Shown one piece after another: positions 8,682 to 16,726 of a stretch of DNA of 64,000 nucleotides (position 1 is its first letter; each line of letters begins with the position of its first letter). The notes beneath the pieces were generated by a model. That model saw only the letters and a list, made by a program, of their open reading frames with translations. It did no database searches and was not told the DNA's origin. The stretch comes from Actinomycetota bacterium (GTDB taxonomy: Bacteria > Actinomycetota > Actinomycetes > Mycobacteriales > Micromonosporaceae): assembly GCA_005885555.1 (NCBI GenBank), contig VAWN01000041.1, positions 5,633 to 69,632 of the forward strand, given 5' to 3'. Position numbers and translations under genes: made by a program.

Positions 8682-8834
8682 CTACCGGGCCAGCCCGGGA
8701 TGGCTGAGGGTGAGCGCGCGGAAGTCGACCTCGCCACCTGGTACCTCCGCGAGGCCGATCAGGCGCTGGGCGATCCGGTACGCCTCGTCGATCCGGTCGG
8801 TCCGGACGATCGGCCACGCCTGCGAGTTGCTCAT
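8682..8834 (-). CDS. Small hypothetical protein, 50 residues
   Basis: This short frame runs from ATG 8834 to TAG at 8682-8684. It encodes a compact, mixed-charge polypeptide beginning MSNSQAWPIVRTDRIDEAYR and ending LSHPGLAR. Coding is supported by high G/C third positions and by the exact abutment of its stop with the GTG start of the 168-residue protein. The amphipathic middle (IDEAYRIAQRLIGLAEV) is probably helical. It could be a partner or regulatory peptide of the downstream protein; no function is recognised. Confidence 0.5.
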   Translation of the reverse strand: MSNSQAWPIVRTDRIDEAYRIAQRLIGLAEVPGGEVDFRALTLSHPGLAR

Positions 8835-8912
8835 GGCGCCCGAGTATGCCGGTGGTCGATCGCCGGCCGCACGTGTAATGCTGGCAGCCCACCCCGATCG
8901 AGGAGGGCGCCG

Positions 8913-10097
8913 TTGTCAGCCACAGAAGCGGTGCGGACCCGGCCGGCCCGGCGGTCGCTGCGGTGGATGCGGTTCGCCGCAACGATCACCGGGATCCTGG
9001 TGCTGTTGTTCGGCCTGCCATGGTGGACGGTCGTCGGTGCCGACGCGCGGTGGCCGGTGGCGGTCGCGGTGACCGGTACCGTGCTGTTCGCTGGTGGGCT
9101 GCTGGCGTTTCCGGTACTCATGTATCTGGGGCATGGCCGGCGGCACCGCGACCGGGCGGCGGCGACCGGCGACACGATCCTCGGCGTGATCTGGGTGCTG
9201 TTCTCCTGGGCGTTGCTCGGCAACGTCGCGAAGCTCGTCCTCGCCCTCGCCGGGGTCGCCGATCCGGTGCGGTCGCGCATCGTCGCCGCGGCGGTGGCCG
9301 GGGTGTCGGCGGTACTGGTGGTGTGGGGGTACGTCGAGGCGATGCGGGTACCCCGGATCCGGCGCGTCGACATCGTGCTGCCCCGGCTGGATGCCGCGCT
9401 GGACGGCCTGCGGGTGGTTCTGCTGACCGACACCCACTACGGCCCGATCAACCGGGCCCGCTGGTCGGCCCGGATGGTGGCCGCGGTCAACGGGCTCGAC
9501 GCCGACATCGTCTGCCACACCGGTGACATCGCCGACGGCAGCGTGGCCGAGCGGCGGGCCCAGGCGGCACCGCTGGGCGAGATCAAGGCCCGGCTCGCGC
9601 GCACCTACGTGACCGGCAACCACGAGTACTTCGGCCAGGCCCAGGGCTGGCTGGACCATATGCGGGAACTCGGTTGGGCACCGCTGCACAACCGGCACAT
9701 CGTCGTCGAGCGCGACGGTGCCCGGCTGGTCGTCGCCGGCGTCGACGACGCGACGGCGGGCGGGTCCGGCGTCACCGGGCACAAGGCCGACCACGCGGCG
9801 GCACTGGCCGGGGCGCCCGGTGAGGTACCCGTCGTGCTGCTCGCCCACCAGCCCAAGCAGGTTCGCGACGCCGTCGCGCACGGGGTCGACCTGCAACTGT
9901 CCGGGCACACGCACGGCGGCCAGATCTGGCCGTTCCACTACCTGGTCCGGCTGGACCAGCCGGTCGTGCAGGGACTGTCCCGGCACGGCACCGGTACCCA
10001 GCTGTACACCAGCCGGGGCAGCGGGTTCTGGGGGCCGCCGCTGCGGATCTTCGCGCCGAGCGAGATCTCGGTGCTGACGCTGCGGGTGCCGGCATGA
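8913..10097 (+). CDS. Membrane-anchored metallophosphoesterase
   Basis: TTG 8913 is chosen because GAGGAGG (8900-8906) lies at the right distance upstream; this gives 394 residues. The N-terminal 150 residues contain about four hydrophobic segments (ITGILVLLFGLPWWTVVGA, VTGTVLFAGGLLAFPVLMYL and others). The cytoplasmic or exported catalytic domain follows, with every calcineurin-type motif: TDTHYG, GDIADG, GNHEYF, LLAHQP and SGHTHGGQ. These bind two metal ions and hydrolyse phosphoesters; the family resembles YkuE/YaeI-type enzymes whose substrates can be lipids such as UDP-diacylglucosamine. The stop overlaps the next gene by 4 bp (ATGA), suggesting a two-gene operon. The natural substrate is not known. 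Confidence 0.85.
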   Translation: MSATEAVRTRPARRSLRWMRFAATITGILVLLFGLPWWTVVGADARWPVAVAVTGTVLFAGGLLAFPVLMYLGHGRRHRDRAAATGDTILGVIWVLFSWALLGNVAKLVLALAGVADPVRSRIVAAAVAGVSAVLVVWGYVEAMRVPRIRRVDIVLPRLDAALDGLRVVLLTDTHYGPINRARWSARMVAAVNGLDADIVCHTGDIADGSVAERRAQAAPLGEIKARLARTYVTGNHEYFGQAQGWLDHMRELGWAPLHNRHIVVERDGARLVVAGVDDATAGGSGVTGHKADHAAALAGAPGEVPVVLLAHQPKQVRDAVAHGVDLQLSGHTHGGQIWPFHYLVRLDQPVVQGLSRHGTGTQLYTSRGSGFWGPPLRIFAPSEISVLTLRVPA

Positions 10098-10606
10098 ACC
10101 TGACCGGCGTGCTGACCGAGGCGTTCGACCGGTTGCCCGACCTCGTCCGGTCCGCGGTCGAGGGGCTGAGTCCGCAGCAGCTCACCTGGGCACCCGCCGA
10201 GGGCGCCAACCCGATCGGGTGGCTGGTCTGGCATCTGACCCGGGTACAGGATCACCATGTCGCGGAACTGCTGCGGCGCGAGCAGGTCTGGGTGTCCGGT
10301 GACTGGGCCGGCCGGTTCGGGCTCGCGACGGCCGATCCGGGCAACACCGGGTACGGCCACTCGCCGGCGCAGGTGCGCACGATCCGGCCGGACGGCGCCG
10401 AGGTGCTCGTCGGGTACTACGGGGCGGTCGCCGCGCGCACCCGGGAGCTTATCGGCGGGCTGACCGGGGAGGACCTCGACCGGGTCGTCGACAAGCGCTG
10501 GGATCCGCCGGTCACGCTCGGCGTGCGGCTGGTCAGCGTCCTCACCGACGACCTTGAGCACGCCGGCCAGGCGGCGTACGTCCGCGGCCTGCTGCCGGCC
10601 GGCTGA
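10094..10606 (+). CDS. DinB / DUF664-family protein
   Basis: This 170-residue protein has the DinB four-helix fold pattern seen in mycothiol-dependent transferases. The N-terminal helix FDRLPDLVRSAVEGLSPQQL is followed by PIGWLVWHLTRVQDHHVAEL, containing likely metal-binding His residues, and the C-terminal segment SVLTDDLEHAGQAAYVRGL holds the third His. In actinobacteria such proteins conjugate mycothiol or detoxify electrophiles; the substrate is unknown. It overlaps the metallophosphoesterase stop by 4 bp and is therefore translationally coupled to it. Confidence 0.8.
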   Translation: MNLTGVLTEAFDRLPDLVRSAVEGLSPQQLTWAPAEGANPIGWLVWHLTRVQDHHVAELLRREQVWVSGDWAGRFGLATADPGNTGYGHSPAQVRTIRPDGAEVLVGYYGAVAARTRELIGGLTGEDLDRVVDKRWDPPVTLGVRLVSVLTDDLEHAGQAAYVRGLLPAG

Positions 10607-10607
10607 G

Positions 10608-10847
10608 CTACTCGAACAGCGAGTCGTGCTGGCCGGGTTCGCGACGGTGGCGCTGCACCCGACGGTACTGGACAAAGATCATGTTCACGGCCGCCACCAG
10701 CGCGACGGCGGCGGCGACCCACCCGAGCGCGGGGAAGCCGGCCCAGAACAGCCCGACCGCCAGCGCGGCACAGCCGACGAAGCCGGCGCCGGCCAGGGCC
10801 AGGCGCAGGTTCAGCGCGCTGCGCGGCCGGTCCTGCGGTCCGGTCAC
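10608..10847 (-). CDS. Small two-helix membrane protein (DUF6343-like)
   Basis: The 79-residue protein has a basic N-terminus ([18 protein letters not shown]), two adjacent hydrophobic helices spanning roughly residues 16-58 and a basic, charged C-terminus ([16 protein letters not shown]). The RSALNLRL segment recalls the actinobacterial DUF6343 family, but this is recollection only. It overlaps the stop of the upstream iron-permease-like gene by 4 bp, so the two form an operon. No function is known. Confidence 0.65.
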   Translation of the reverse strand: MTGPQDRPRSALNLRLALAGAGFVGCAALAVGLFWAGFPALGWVAAAVALVAAVNMIFVQYRRVQRHRREPGQHDSLFE

Positions 10848-11224
10848 GACCCCTCGCGCTTCTCCAGCCCGACCGCGGCACGCAGTTCCTCGTAGTCCTC
10901 ACGCAGCTCCGGCCGGTCCGCCGCCACCTTCTCCATGAGGTCGGCCAGGCCGTCGGCGATCGCGTTGAGCTTGTGCTGCAGCGCGGCATCGGACCGGGTC
11001 TGGGTGTTCTGCAGCAGCGCGACCAGCAGGAACGTGACGATCGTGGTCAGCGTGTTGATGATCAGCTGCCAGGTGTTGACATCGCGGATCAGGACGAACG
11101 AGGGCAGCCAGATCACCACGAGCAGCACGCAGAAGGCGAAGAACCACGCACCGGACACCACCCGGTCGGCGGCCGAGGCGAAGCGGTCGAACAGCGACAG
11201 GTTCCCGCTGACCTGGGAGGGCAT
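10844..11224 (-). CDS. Low-affinity iron permease family membrane protein
   Basis: From ATG 11224 the protein is 126 residues. It has two membrane helices ([20 protein letters not shown], then [20 protein letters not shown]). The segment [20 protein letters not shown] that follows is characteristic of the bacterial low-affinity iron permease (Fet4-like) family, and the end is an acidic helical tail. An upstream ATG at 11287 would add 21 residues rich in G, A and P; I prefer the shorter form because it matches the usual family length. Transport function has not been shown for the bacterial members I know of. It overlaps the downstream small membrane gene. Confidence 0.78.
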   Translation of the reverse strand: MPSQVSGNLSLFDRFASAADRVVSGAWFFAFCVLLVVIWLPSFVLIRDVNTWQLIINTLTTIVTFLLVALLQNTQTRSDAALQHKLNAIADGLADLMEKVAADRPELREDYEELRAAVGLEKREGS

Positions 11225-11371
11225 GTCGGACTCGCCTGCCGGCCCGGCGGAACCGGCCCGCGGCTGCACGGTACCCGGAGAAACCATGCCGGCACTGTTC
11301 CCGCCGCGCGACCTTGCCAAACGGCACGGTCCGGAGGCGTCGGCCGAGCAGTGCGGCGGGTAGCCTGCGGC

Positions 11372-12022
<651 letters not shown>

Positions 12023-12442
12023 CTAACCGATCGCGTCGAGGCGGGCGATGTTGGCGGCCTCGTCCTGGTCCGGCTCGGTCGGGTCGAGGAACGCCTCGAC
12101 GACCTCGACGGCGACGTCCGGGGCGAGCCGCTTGAGGCTGAGCGCCAGCACGTTGGCGTCGTTCCACCGGCGGGCGCCCTTGGCGATCCACGGTTCCCAG
12201 GCCAGCGCCGCCCGTACCCCGGGTACCTTGTTGGCGGCGATCGCCGTGCCGGTACCGGTCCAGCACAGCACCACGCCGTAGTCCGCTTCACCGGACACCA
12301 CCGCGCGGCCGACCGCCTCACCGATCTCCGGCCAGCTTTCCGACGCCGTGGCCGGGACGACCTCGTGGCCTTTGGCGTTCAGGTAACCGACGACCGCCCG
12401 GGTGGTCTCGTTCTCGTCGTCGGCGCCGTAGGCGATGCGCAT
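12023..12442 (-). CDS. RpiB/LacA/LacB-family sugar-phosphate isomerase paralogue
   Basis: The 139-residue protein has the RpiB fold: N-terminal MRIAYGADDENETTRAVVGY, the nucleotide-like loop VVLCWTGTGTAIAANKVPG and the late segment NDANVLALSLKRLA. The canonical RpiB segment GSDHAG is replaced by GADDEN, and the loop carries WTGTG instead of GGSGNG. It is therefore likely to act on another sugar phosphate than the true rpiB at 20041-20505. A catalytic Cys is possible at VVLCW. It is convergent with the phosphoribosyltransferase, and the GH97 gene begins divergently 74 bp upstream. Confidence 0.82.
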   Translation of the reverse strand: MRIAYGADDENETTRAVVGYLNAKGHEVVPATASESWPEIGEAVGRAVVSGEADYGVVLCWTGTGTAIAANKVPGVRAALAWEPWIAKGARRWNDANVLALSLKRLAPDVAVEVVEAFLDPTEPDQDEAANIARLDAIG

Positions 12443-12516
12443 GCCCCGAGCCTATCGAGTTCCGGCGCCCGGGAGTTCCGCTGGACAGGGACGCATCGTC
12501 CGGTGTCAATGGGCAC

Positions 12517-14373
12517 ATGAAGCGCGCCGTCATCTGCGTCGTCCTGCTGGCCGCGGCCCTGGTCGCCGTACCGCAACTGGCCGCCCGCGCGGCCACCGCG
12601 CGGCAGTGGCAGCTCGGCGGGCCGGGCGGTTCCGGTCCGGTGGCGACCGTCGCGCTGGACGGGAGCGGGAAGCTGTCGCTTGCGGTACGGCGCGGTACGA
12701 CGCAGGTGCTGCAGGCCTCGGCGGTCGGCATCCGGACCGCGGCCGCCGACCTGGGTACCGGGCTAGCCTTCTCCACACGGGCCGACGCGCACGTCACCGA
12801 GCAGTACCAGACGCTGGTCGGCCGGCGCCGCAGCCACACCACCGACGCCAACCAGACCACGCTGAGCTTCACCAAGGGATCCAGCCGGCTCGATCTCGTG
12901 GTGCGCGTCGCCGCCGACGGGGTGGCGTACCGGTACGTCGTGCGGCAGTCCGGCACCGTGACGGTGACCGGGGAGGCGAGCGAGTTCGCGGTACCCACGT
13001 CGGCGGCCGCGGTGCTGCTGCCCTACGCGGACGGGCGCAACGACTACGAGAACGTGCACGTCCACACGACCGTCGGCGCCGCGGCCGCGACCGAGTACGG
13101 GTACCCGTCGCTGTTCCACGTCGGCGACACCTGGCTGCTCATCACGGAGTCGGACCTGAACGGCAGCTACGGGGGTACCCGCCTGGCGTTCAACGGCACC
13201 AGCCACCGGTTCCGGGTCACCCTGCCCGACCCGCAGGAGACCAACCCGCGCACGCTCACCACACCGTGGCGCACGCTGGTGATCGGCGACCTGGCCACGG
13301 TGACCGGCAGCGACCTGGTCACCGACCTGGCCGCCCCGGCGAAGGTCGCCGACACGTCCTGGATCCGGCCGGGCCGGGCCGCCTGGTCGTGGTGGTCGGA
13401 CGGCTCGTCGACCGGAAGCCTTACGGCGCAGGAGAAGTACACCGACTTCGCCGCCCGGATGGGCTGGGACTATGTGCTCGTCGACGCGGGCTGGAGCGCG
13501 AGCTGGGTACCGACGTTGGTGAAGTACGCGCAGGGCAGGCACATCGGCGTGTGGATCTGGACGCGGCAGCCGGACATCGACACCCAGGCGAAGATCAGCG
13601 CCGCCTTCTCGCTGTGGAAGTCGTGGGGCGTGGTCGGGCTGAAGATCGACCACATCCGGTCCGAGCAGCAGGTGCGGATGAAGTGGTACGACCAGGTGCT
13701 GGCGACCAGCGCGCAGGACCGGCTCATGGTGGACTTCCACGGTTCGACGATCCCGCGCGGTACCGAACGCACCTGGCCGCAGGTGCTGACGATGGAAGGC
13801 GTCCGCGGCGCCGAGGCGATCCACAACAAGCCGGGCCGCAACCCGTTCCCCGCCACGCATTACACCGACCTGCCGTTCACCCGCAACCTCGCCGGGTCGA
13901 TGGACTACACGCCGGTCACCTTCGGCGCCAAGCGGACCAACACCGACGCCGCGGAACTGGCCCAGTCGGTGGTGTTCGAGTCCGGGCTGCAGAACTTCGC
14001 CGACAGCGTGGAGAGCTACGACGCGCATCCGGTGGCGGAGCGGTTCCTGCGGCAGGTACCGAACGTGTGGGACGAGACGAAGCTGCTCTCCGGTGACCCG
14101 GACAGCATCGTGGTGCTGGCGCGCCGGCACGGTACCGACTGGTTCGTCGGGGCGATCACCGCGGGACCCGGACGCACGATCGTGGCGCCGCTGGCTTTCC
14201 TCGGTACCGGTGACTGGCTCGCCGACGTCTACCGCGACGGACCCGGCGGCCTGACCGTGACGACGCAGCGGGTGACGAGCGCGACCACGTTGACCGTGAC
14301 CGAGCCGACCAACGGCGGCTTCACCGCCCGGTTGTGCCCCGCGACAGCGGGCGCGACCAGTTGCGGTACCTGA
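12517..14373 (+). CDS. Secreted glycoside hydrolase family 97 (alpha-galactosidase/alpha-glucosidase type)
   Basis: The 618-residue protein begins with a signal peptide (KRAVICVVLLAAALVAV, cleavage after ARA near 28). The N-terminal beta-sandwich of GH97 follows (roughly 30-280), then the TIM barrel, with SWIRPGRAAWSWWSDGSSTG and VDAGWSASW. In the retaining clade the nucleophile is an Asp; here GLKIDH places Asp at about 378, and the Glu of TMEGVRG at about 427 is the likely acid/base. The protein thus looks like a retaining alpha-galactosidase rather than an inverting SusB-type glucosidase. It ends in a C-terminal sandwich. Codon choice is remarkable: Val-Pro and Gly-Thr pairs are nearly always written GTA CC and GGT AC. 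A strong hairpin follows the stop. Confidence 0.88.
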   Translation: MKRAVICVVLLAAALVAVPQLAARAATARQWQLGGPGGSGPVATVALDGSGKLSLAVRRGTTQVLQASAVGIRTAAADLGTGLAFSTRADAHVTEQYQTLVGRRRSHTTDANQTTLSFTKGSSRLDLVVRVAADGVAYRYVVRQSGTVTVTGEASEFAVPTSAAAVLLPYADGRNDYENVHVHTTVGAAAATEYGYPSLFHVGDTWLLITESDLNGSYGGTRLAFNGTSHRFRVTLPDPQETNPRTLTTPWRTLVIGDLATVTGSDLVTDLAAPAKVADTSWIRPGRAAWSWWSDGSSTGSLTAQEKYTDFAARMGWDYVLVDAGWSASWVPTLVKYAQGRHIGVWIWTRQPDIDTQAKISAAFSLWKSWGVVGLKIDHIRSEQQVRMKWYDQVLATSAQDRLMVDFHGSTIPRGTERTWPQVLTMEGVRGAEAIHNKPGRNPFPATHYTDLPFTRNLAGSMDYTPVTFGAKRTNTDAAELAQSVVFESGLQNFADSVESYDAHPVAERFLRQVPNVWDETKLLSGDPDSIVVLARRHGTDWFVGAITAGPGRTIVAPLAFLGTGDWLADVYRDGPGGLTVTTQRVTSATTLTVTEPTNGGFTARLCPATAGATSCGT

Positions 14374-14392
14374 CCGCAACCGCACCGCAACC

Positions 14393-14438
14393 GGCCCGGG
14401 TCCGGGCAACCGAACGGCACCGCCGACGGACCCGGGCC
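14393..14438. terminator. Perfect 12-bp hairpin after the GH97 gene
   Basis: GGCCCGGGTCCG (14393-14404) pairs with CGGACCCGGGCC (14427-14438) around a 22-base loop, 20 bp after the GH97 stop and before the CHAP gene. There is no clear T tract on the plus strand, as is common for actinobacterial terminators. It should end or attenuate the GH97 transcript. Confidence 0.7.
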
Positions 14439-14502
14439 CGCTCTTGCCGGCCCGTTTCCTGGTACCCGTCACCGCAACTCCTCACCAACGGGCGGTCAGT
14501 TG

Positions 14503-15264
14503 ATGTCTTTCACGGGTCTCGTCAAGGCGCTGTTCCTTCCGGCCCTCGCGGGTGCCGCGCTCGCCGCACCGCTGCTGGGCGCCACGCCGGCGTCGGCCGC
14601 GACCTGCCAGGCCGACCCGTACAACGGGGTCTGCGTCGCCACCACGAGCTACACCGTGAATACCAAGGTCGCCGTGCAGCGCACGCCGAAGACCGGCAAC
14701 GTGAGCCGGTACGTCGCCGCCGGCTCGGCGGTCGCGGTGCTCTGCAAGGTCACCAACGGCGGTACCGCCGACGGCCTGACCAGCACGACCTGGGACGCGA
14801 TCGTGGGCGGCGGCTGGGTCTACAACGCCTACGTCAACGTCTCCCCCTACACCCGCGTGTGCGGCACCGCCGGCCCGGCCGTGACCTACAGCGCCACGGC
14901 GTACCCGTGGCAGGCGGTGGACACCTTCGTCAGCGACGGGCACGGGTACTACCAGGGCGAGTGCGTCTCGTTCGCCGCCTGGGCAGTGCGTACGGACGGC
15001 CGCGCGCACACCAAGTCCCCCGACTTCATGATGAACGACTACCAGTGGACCGGCGCGTACGTCGACGCCACCCCGCACGCCGGTGACGTCGCGCAGTGGG
15101 ACGCCGGCCGCAACGGCGCCGGCTCGTCCGGGCACGTCGCGTACGTGACCGCGGTCAACGCCGACGGTTCGGTGACGGTCAACGAGTTCAACTGGGGCAA
15201 CTTCCACCGCTTCAACGTCCGGACGTTCGCCCCGAACACGCCGAGCCGGTACCTCCACTTCTGA
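14503..15264 (+). CDS. Secreted CHAP-domain peptidoglycan amidase/endopeptidase
   Basis: From ATG 14503 (a TTG directly before it is an alternative) the protein is 253 residues. A signal peptide (VKALFLPALAGAALAAPLLG, ending near ASAAT) leads into an SH3-like segment of about 100 residues (SYTVNTKVAVQRTPKTGNVS...). The C-terminal CHAP domain has the catalytic Cys in YYQGECVSFAAWAVR, His in SGHVAYV and the polar partner in VNEFNWGNF. CHAP enzymes cleave peptidoglycan cross-bridges or the amide to the glycan. The gene lies between two hairpins, so it is probably transcribed alone. It likely serves wall remodelling together with the surface proteins on either side. Confidence 0.88.
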   Translation: MSFTGLVKALFLPALAGAALAAPLLGATPASAATCQADPYNGVCVATTSYTVNTKVAVQRTPKTGNVSRYVAAGSAVAVLCKVTNGGTADGLTSTTWDAIVGGGWVYNAYVNVSPYTRVCGTAGPAVTYSATAYPWQAVDTFVSDGHGYYQGECVSFAAWAVRTDGRAHTKSPDFMMNDYQWTGAYVDATPHAGDVAQWDAGRNGAGSSGHVAYVTAVNADGSVTVNEFNWGNFHRFNVRTFAPNTPSRYLHF

Positions 15265-15286
15265 TACCGCCACGTTCTTCGCGCTA

Positions 15287-15329
15287 CCTCGTTGATCCAG
15301 TGCCCGAGTTCGGCACTGGATCAACGAGG
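15287..15329. terminator. Perfect 18-bp inverted repeat between the CHAP and Gly-Ser genes
   Basis: CCTCGTTGATCCAGTGCC (15287-15304) is mirrored by 15312-15329 around a 7-base loop. The very stable stem starts 22 bp after the CHAP stop and ends 13 bp before the next ATG. It is most likely a terminator for the CHAP gene; its closeness to the downstream start also allows a role in the 5' leader of the next gene. Confidence 0.75.
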
Positions 15330-15342
15330 TTGTGACGTATAC

Positions 15343-16065
15343 ATGATCAAGATTGGCAGTGGCCGCGCGGCGCGGCGGGGCATGGTCGGCGTCGCGGTAC
15401 TCAGCGCACTGGCGGTGACGCCGGGCCTGGCGCACGCGGCCCGGCCGGCCCAGGAGGTGGCGGTCACCGTCGAGCCGGGTGGCGGGGACGGGCTCCTCGG
15501 GAGCGGGTTGGGGCTGCTGTCCGGCCCGACCGGTGGGTCCGGCTCCGGGTCCGGCGGCTACGGGTCCGGCTCGGGGTCCGGCGGCTACGGCTCGGGTTCA
15601 GGCTCCGGCGGGTACGGCTCCGGGTCCGGCAACTACGGGTCCGGCTCGGGGGGCTACGGGTCCGGCTCGGGCGGCTACGGGACGGGCTCGGGCAGCGGCT
15701 CGGGCTCCGGGTCCGGCGGGTCCGGCGGGTCGGGCTCCGGGAGTGGGGCAGGCTCAGGTTCCGGGTCGGGCTCAGGTTCCGGGTCGGGCTCAGGTTCCGG
15801 GTCGGGCTCAGGTTCCGGGTCGGGTTCCGGCTCGGGCTCGGGGGCGGGCAGCGGCGGCGGCGCCTCAGCCAGCGGTACCACGTCGTCGACCTCGGAAACC
15901 ACCGGCTCTGGGACCGGCGCCGGGAGCGGCGCCGGTGGATCGACCGGCGCGCTCGCCCGGACCGGGGCGCCCACCGCGGAGATCGCGCTCGCCGGCACGG
16001 TGCTGCTCTTCGCCGGCGCCGGTACCCTCGTCGCCACCGGACGGCGCCGGCGCGCGACGCGCTGA
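15343..16065 (+). CDS. Gly-Ser-repeat surface protein with LARTG sortase motif
   Basis: The 240-residue protein starts at ATG 15343. It has a signal peptide ending at AHAA (near residue 30) and a short mature N-terminus (RPAQEVAVTVEPGGGDGLLG). A roughly 120-residue low-complexity region follows, made first of SGSGGYGSGS-type and then of pure GSGSGS units, and then a Ser/Thr/Gly region. The C-terminal sorting signal is LARTGA, a hydrophobic helix (IALAGTVLLFAGAGTLVA) and a basic tail GRRRRATR. LAxTG is the signal recognised by class E sortases of high-GC actinobacteria, so the protein should be covalently wall-linked. The repeat likely forms a flexible spacer; there is no binding domain. The DNA repeats make length variation likely. 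Confidence 0.85.
   Translation: MIKIGSGRAARRGMVGVAVLSALAVTPGLAHAARPAQEVAVTVEPGGGDGLLGSGLGLLSGPTGGSGSGSGGYGSGSGSGGYGSGSGSGGYGSGSGNYGSGSGGYGSGSGGYGTGSGSGSGSGSGGSGGSGSGSGAGSGSGSGSGSGSGSGSGSGSGSGSGSGSGSGAGSGGGASASGTTSSTSETTGSGTGAGSGAGGSTGALARTGAPTAEIALAGTVLLFAGAGTLVATGRRRRATR
15751..15822 (+). repeat. Four perfect 18-bp tandem repeats inside the Gly-Ser gene
   Basis: The unit GGCTCAGGTTCCGGGTCG occurs four times head to tail (starts 15751, 15769, 15787, 15805), each encoding GSGSGS. The copies are identical at synonymous positions, unlike the flanking Gly-Ser codons, so they expanded recently. Slippage here would change spacer length without breaking the frame. Confidence 0.9.
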
Positions 16066-16069
16066 GGCG

Positions 16070-16654
16070 TTACCCGGCCCGGCGCAGGCGGCCCACCGCG
16101 ACCGCGAGCAGATCCAGCACCAGCAGCTGCGGGTGCCGCACCGCGCCGGCCGTCGGCGGTACCGCGGTCAGCAGTACCACGTCGGCGACATCGGCAAGGG
16201 GCGACGCGGCGAACGCGGTGAGCGCGACCGTCCGCGCCCCCCGGCTCGCGGCCTCGGCCACGATCTCGACGGTCTCCGGCGCGCGCCCGCTCTGTGAGAC
16301 GCCGAACGCCACGTCCCCGGCGCCCAGGGTCGCCGCGCTGGCCAGCCCGTCGTGCACGTCGCGCCAGTACCAGGCGGCAACCCCGATGCCGTGCAGGCAC
16401 GCCTGGATCTCGGCGGCCACGAGCGCGCTGTCACCGGTGCCGCAGATGTCCACCCGGCGGGCACCGGCAACCGCCTCGGCGGCGCTCGCCACGGCCCGCA
16501 GATCCAGCCGGGCGGCCGTCTGCTCCATGGCGCGGATGTCCGCCGCGACGAGGTGGTGCAGCACCGCCTGGAGCGGATGGCCGGATGGCGCTTCGACGAG
16601 GGTGGCCCGCGCGGTGTCCTGCCCCGCGACCAGCCCCAGCTCCACGTCGACCAC
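16070..16654 (-). CDS. SIS-domain protein (MurR/RpiR-like, lacking the HTH domain)
   Basis: The protein has a full sugar-isomerase (SIS) domain: VDICGTGDSALVAAEIQA, then GDVAFGVSQSGRAPETVEIV and ARTVALTAFAASPLADVADV. RpiR regulators carry about 80 extra N-terminal residues forming a helix-turn-helix. Here only about 30 residues precede SIS, and the sequence upstream is a terminator, so the HTH is absent. GTG 16654 is chosen because a TTGACA/AATTGT promoter ends 7 bp before it, which suits a leaderless message; the longer frame to 16714 would translate the hairpin. It may bind an amino-sugar or hexose phosphate. It could be a stand-alone SIS sensor or isomerase, or the remnant of a regulator. 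Confidence 0.75.
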   Translation of the reverse strand: MVDVELGLVAGQDTARATLVEAPSGHPLQAVLHHLVAADIRAMEQTAARLDLRAVASAAEAVAGARRVDICGTGDSALVAAEIQACLHGIGVAAWYWRDVHDGLASAATLGAGDVAFGVSQSGRAPETVEIVAEAASRGARTVALTAFAASPLADVADVVLLTAVPPTAGAVRHPQLLVLDLLAVAVGRLRRAG

Positions 16655-16661
16655 GACGATG

Positions 16662-16690
16662 ACAATTCTGACTGTCGCGAGCACTGTCAA
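16662..16690 (-). promoter_or_regulatory. Sigma-70-type promoter for the SIS gene
   Basis: On the minus strand TTGACA (16690-16685) and AATTGT (16667-16662) are separated by 17 bp. Seven bases later comes GTG 16654, so transcription would begin at or next to the start codon. Arms GACA and TGTC eight bases apart (16676-16661) overlap the -10 and could be an operator. Confidence 0.6.
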
Positions 16691-16708
16691 CCGGCCGAGA
16701 AGCCGGTT
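16689..16708. terminator. Hairpin between the kinase and SIS genes
   Basis: AACCGGC and GCCGGTT (16689-16695 / 16702-16708) form a 7-bp stem with a CGAGAA loop. A T run follows on the plus strand and an A run precedes it on the minus strand. It lies 18 bp after the kinase stop codon and directly before the SIS promoter, so it probably insulates the two minus-strand genes and could also stop plus-strand transcripts. Confidence 0.65.
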
Positions 16709-16726
16709 TTTCAAAGTGTTACCGGC

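Noticed and set aside
15540-15850. The Gly-Ser repeat region as a CRISPR array
   Set aside because: Repeats are directly tandem with no spacers and are coding.
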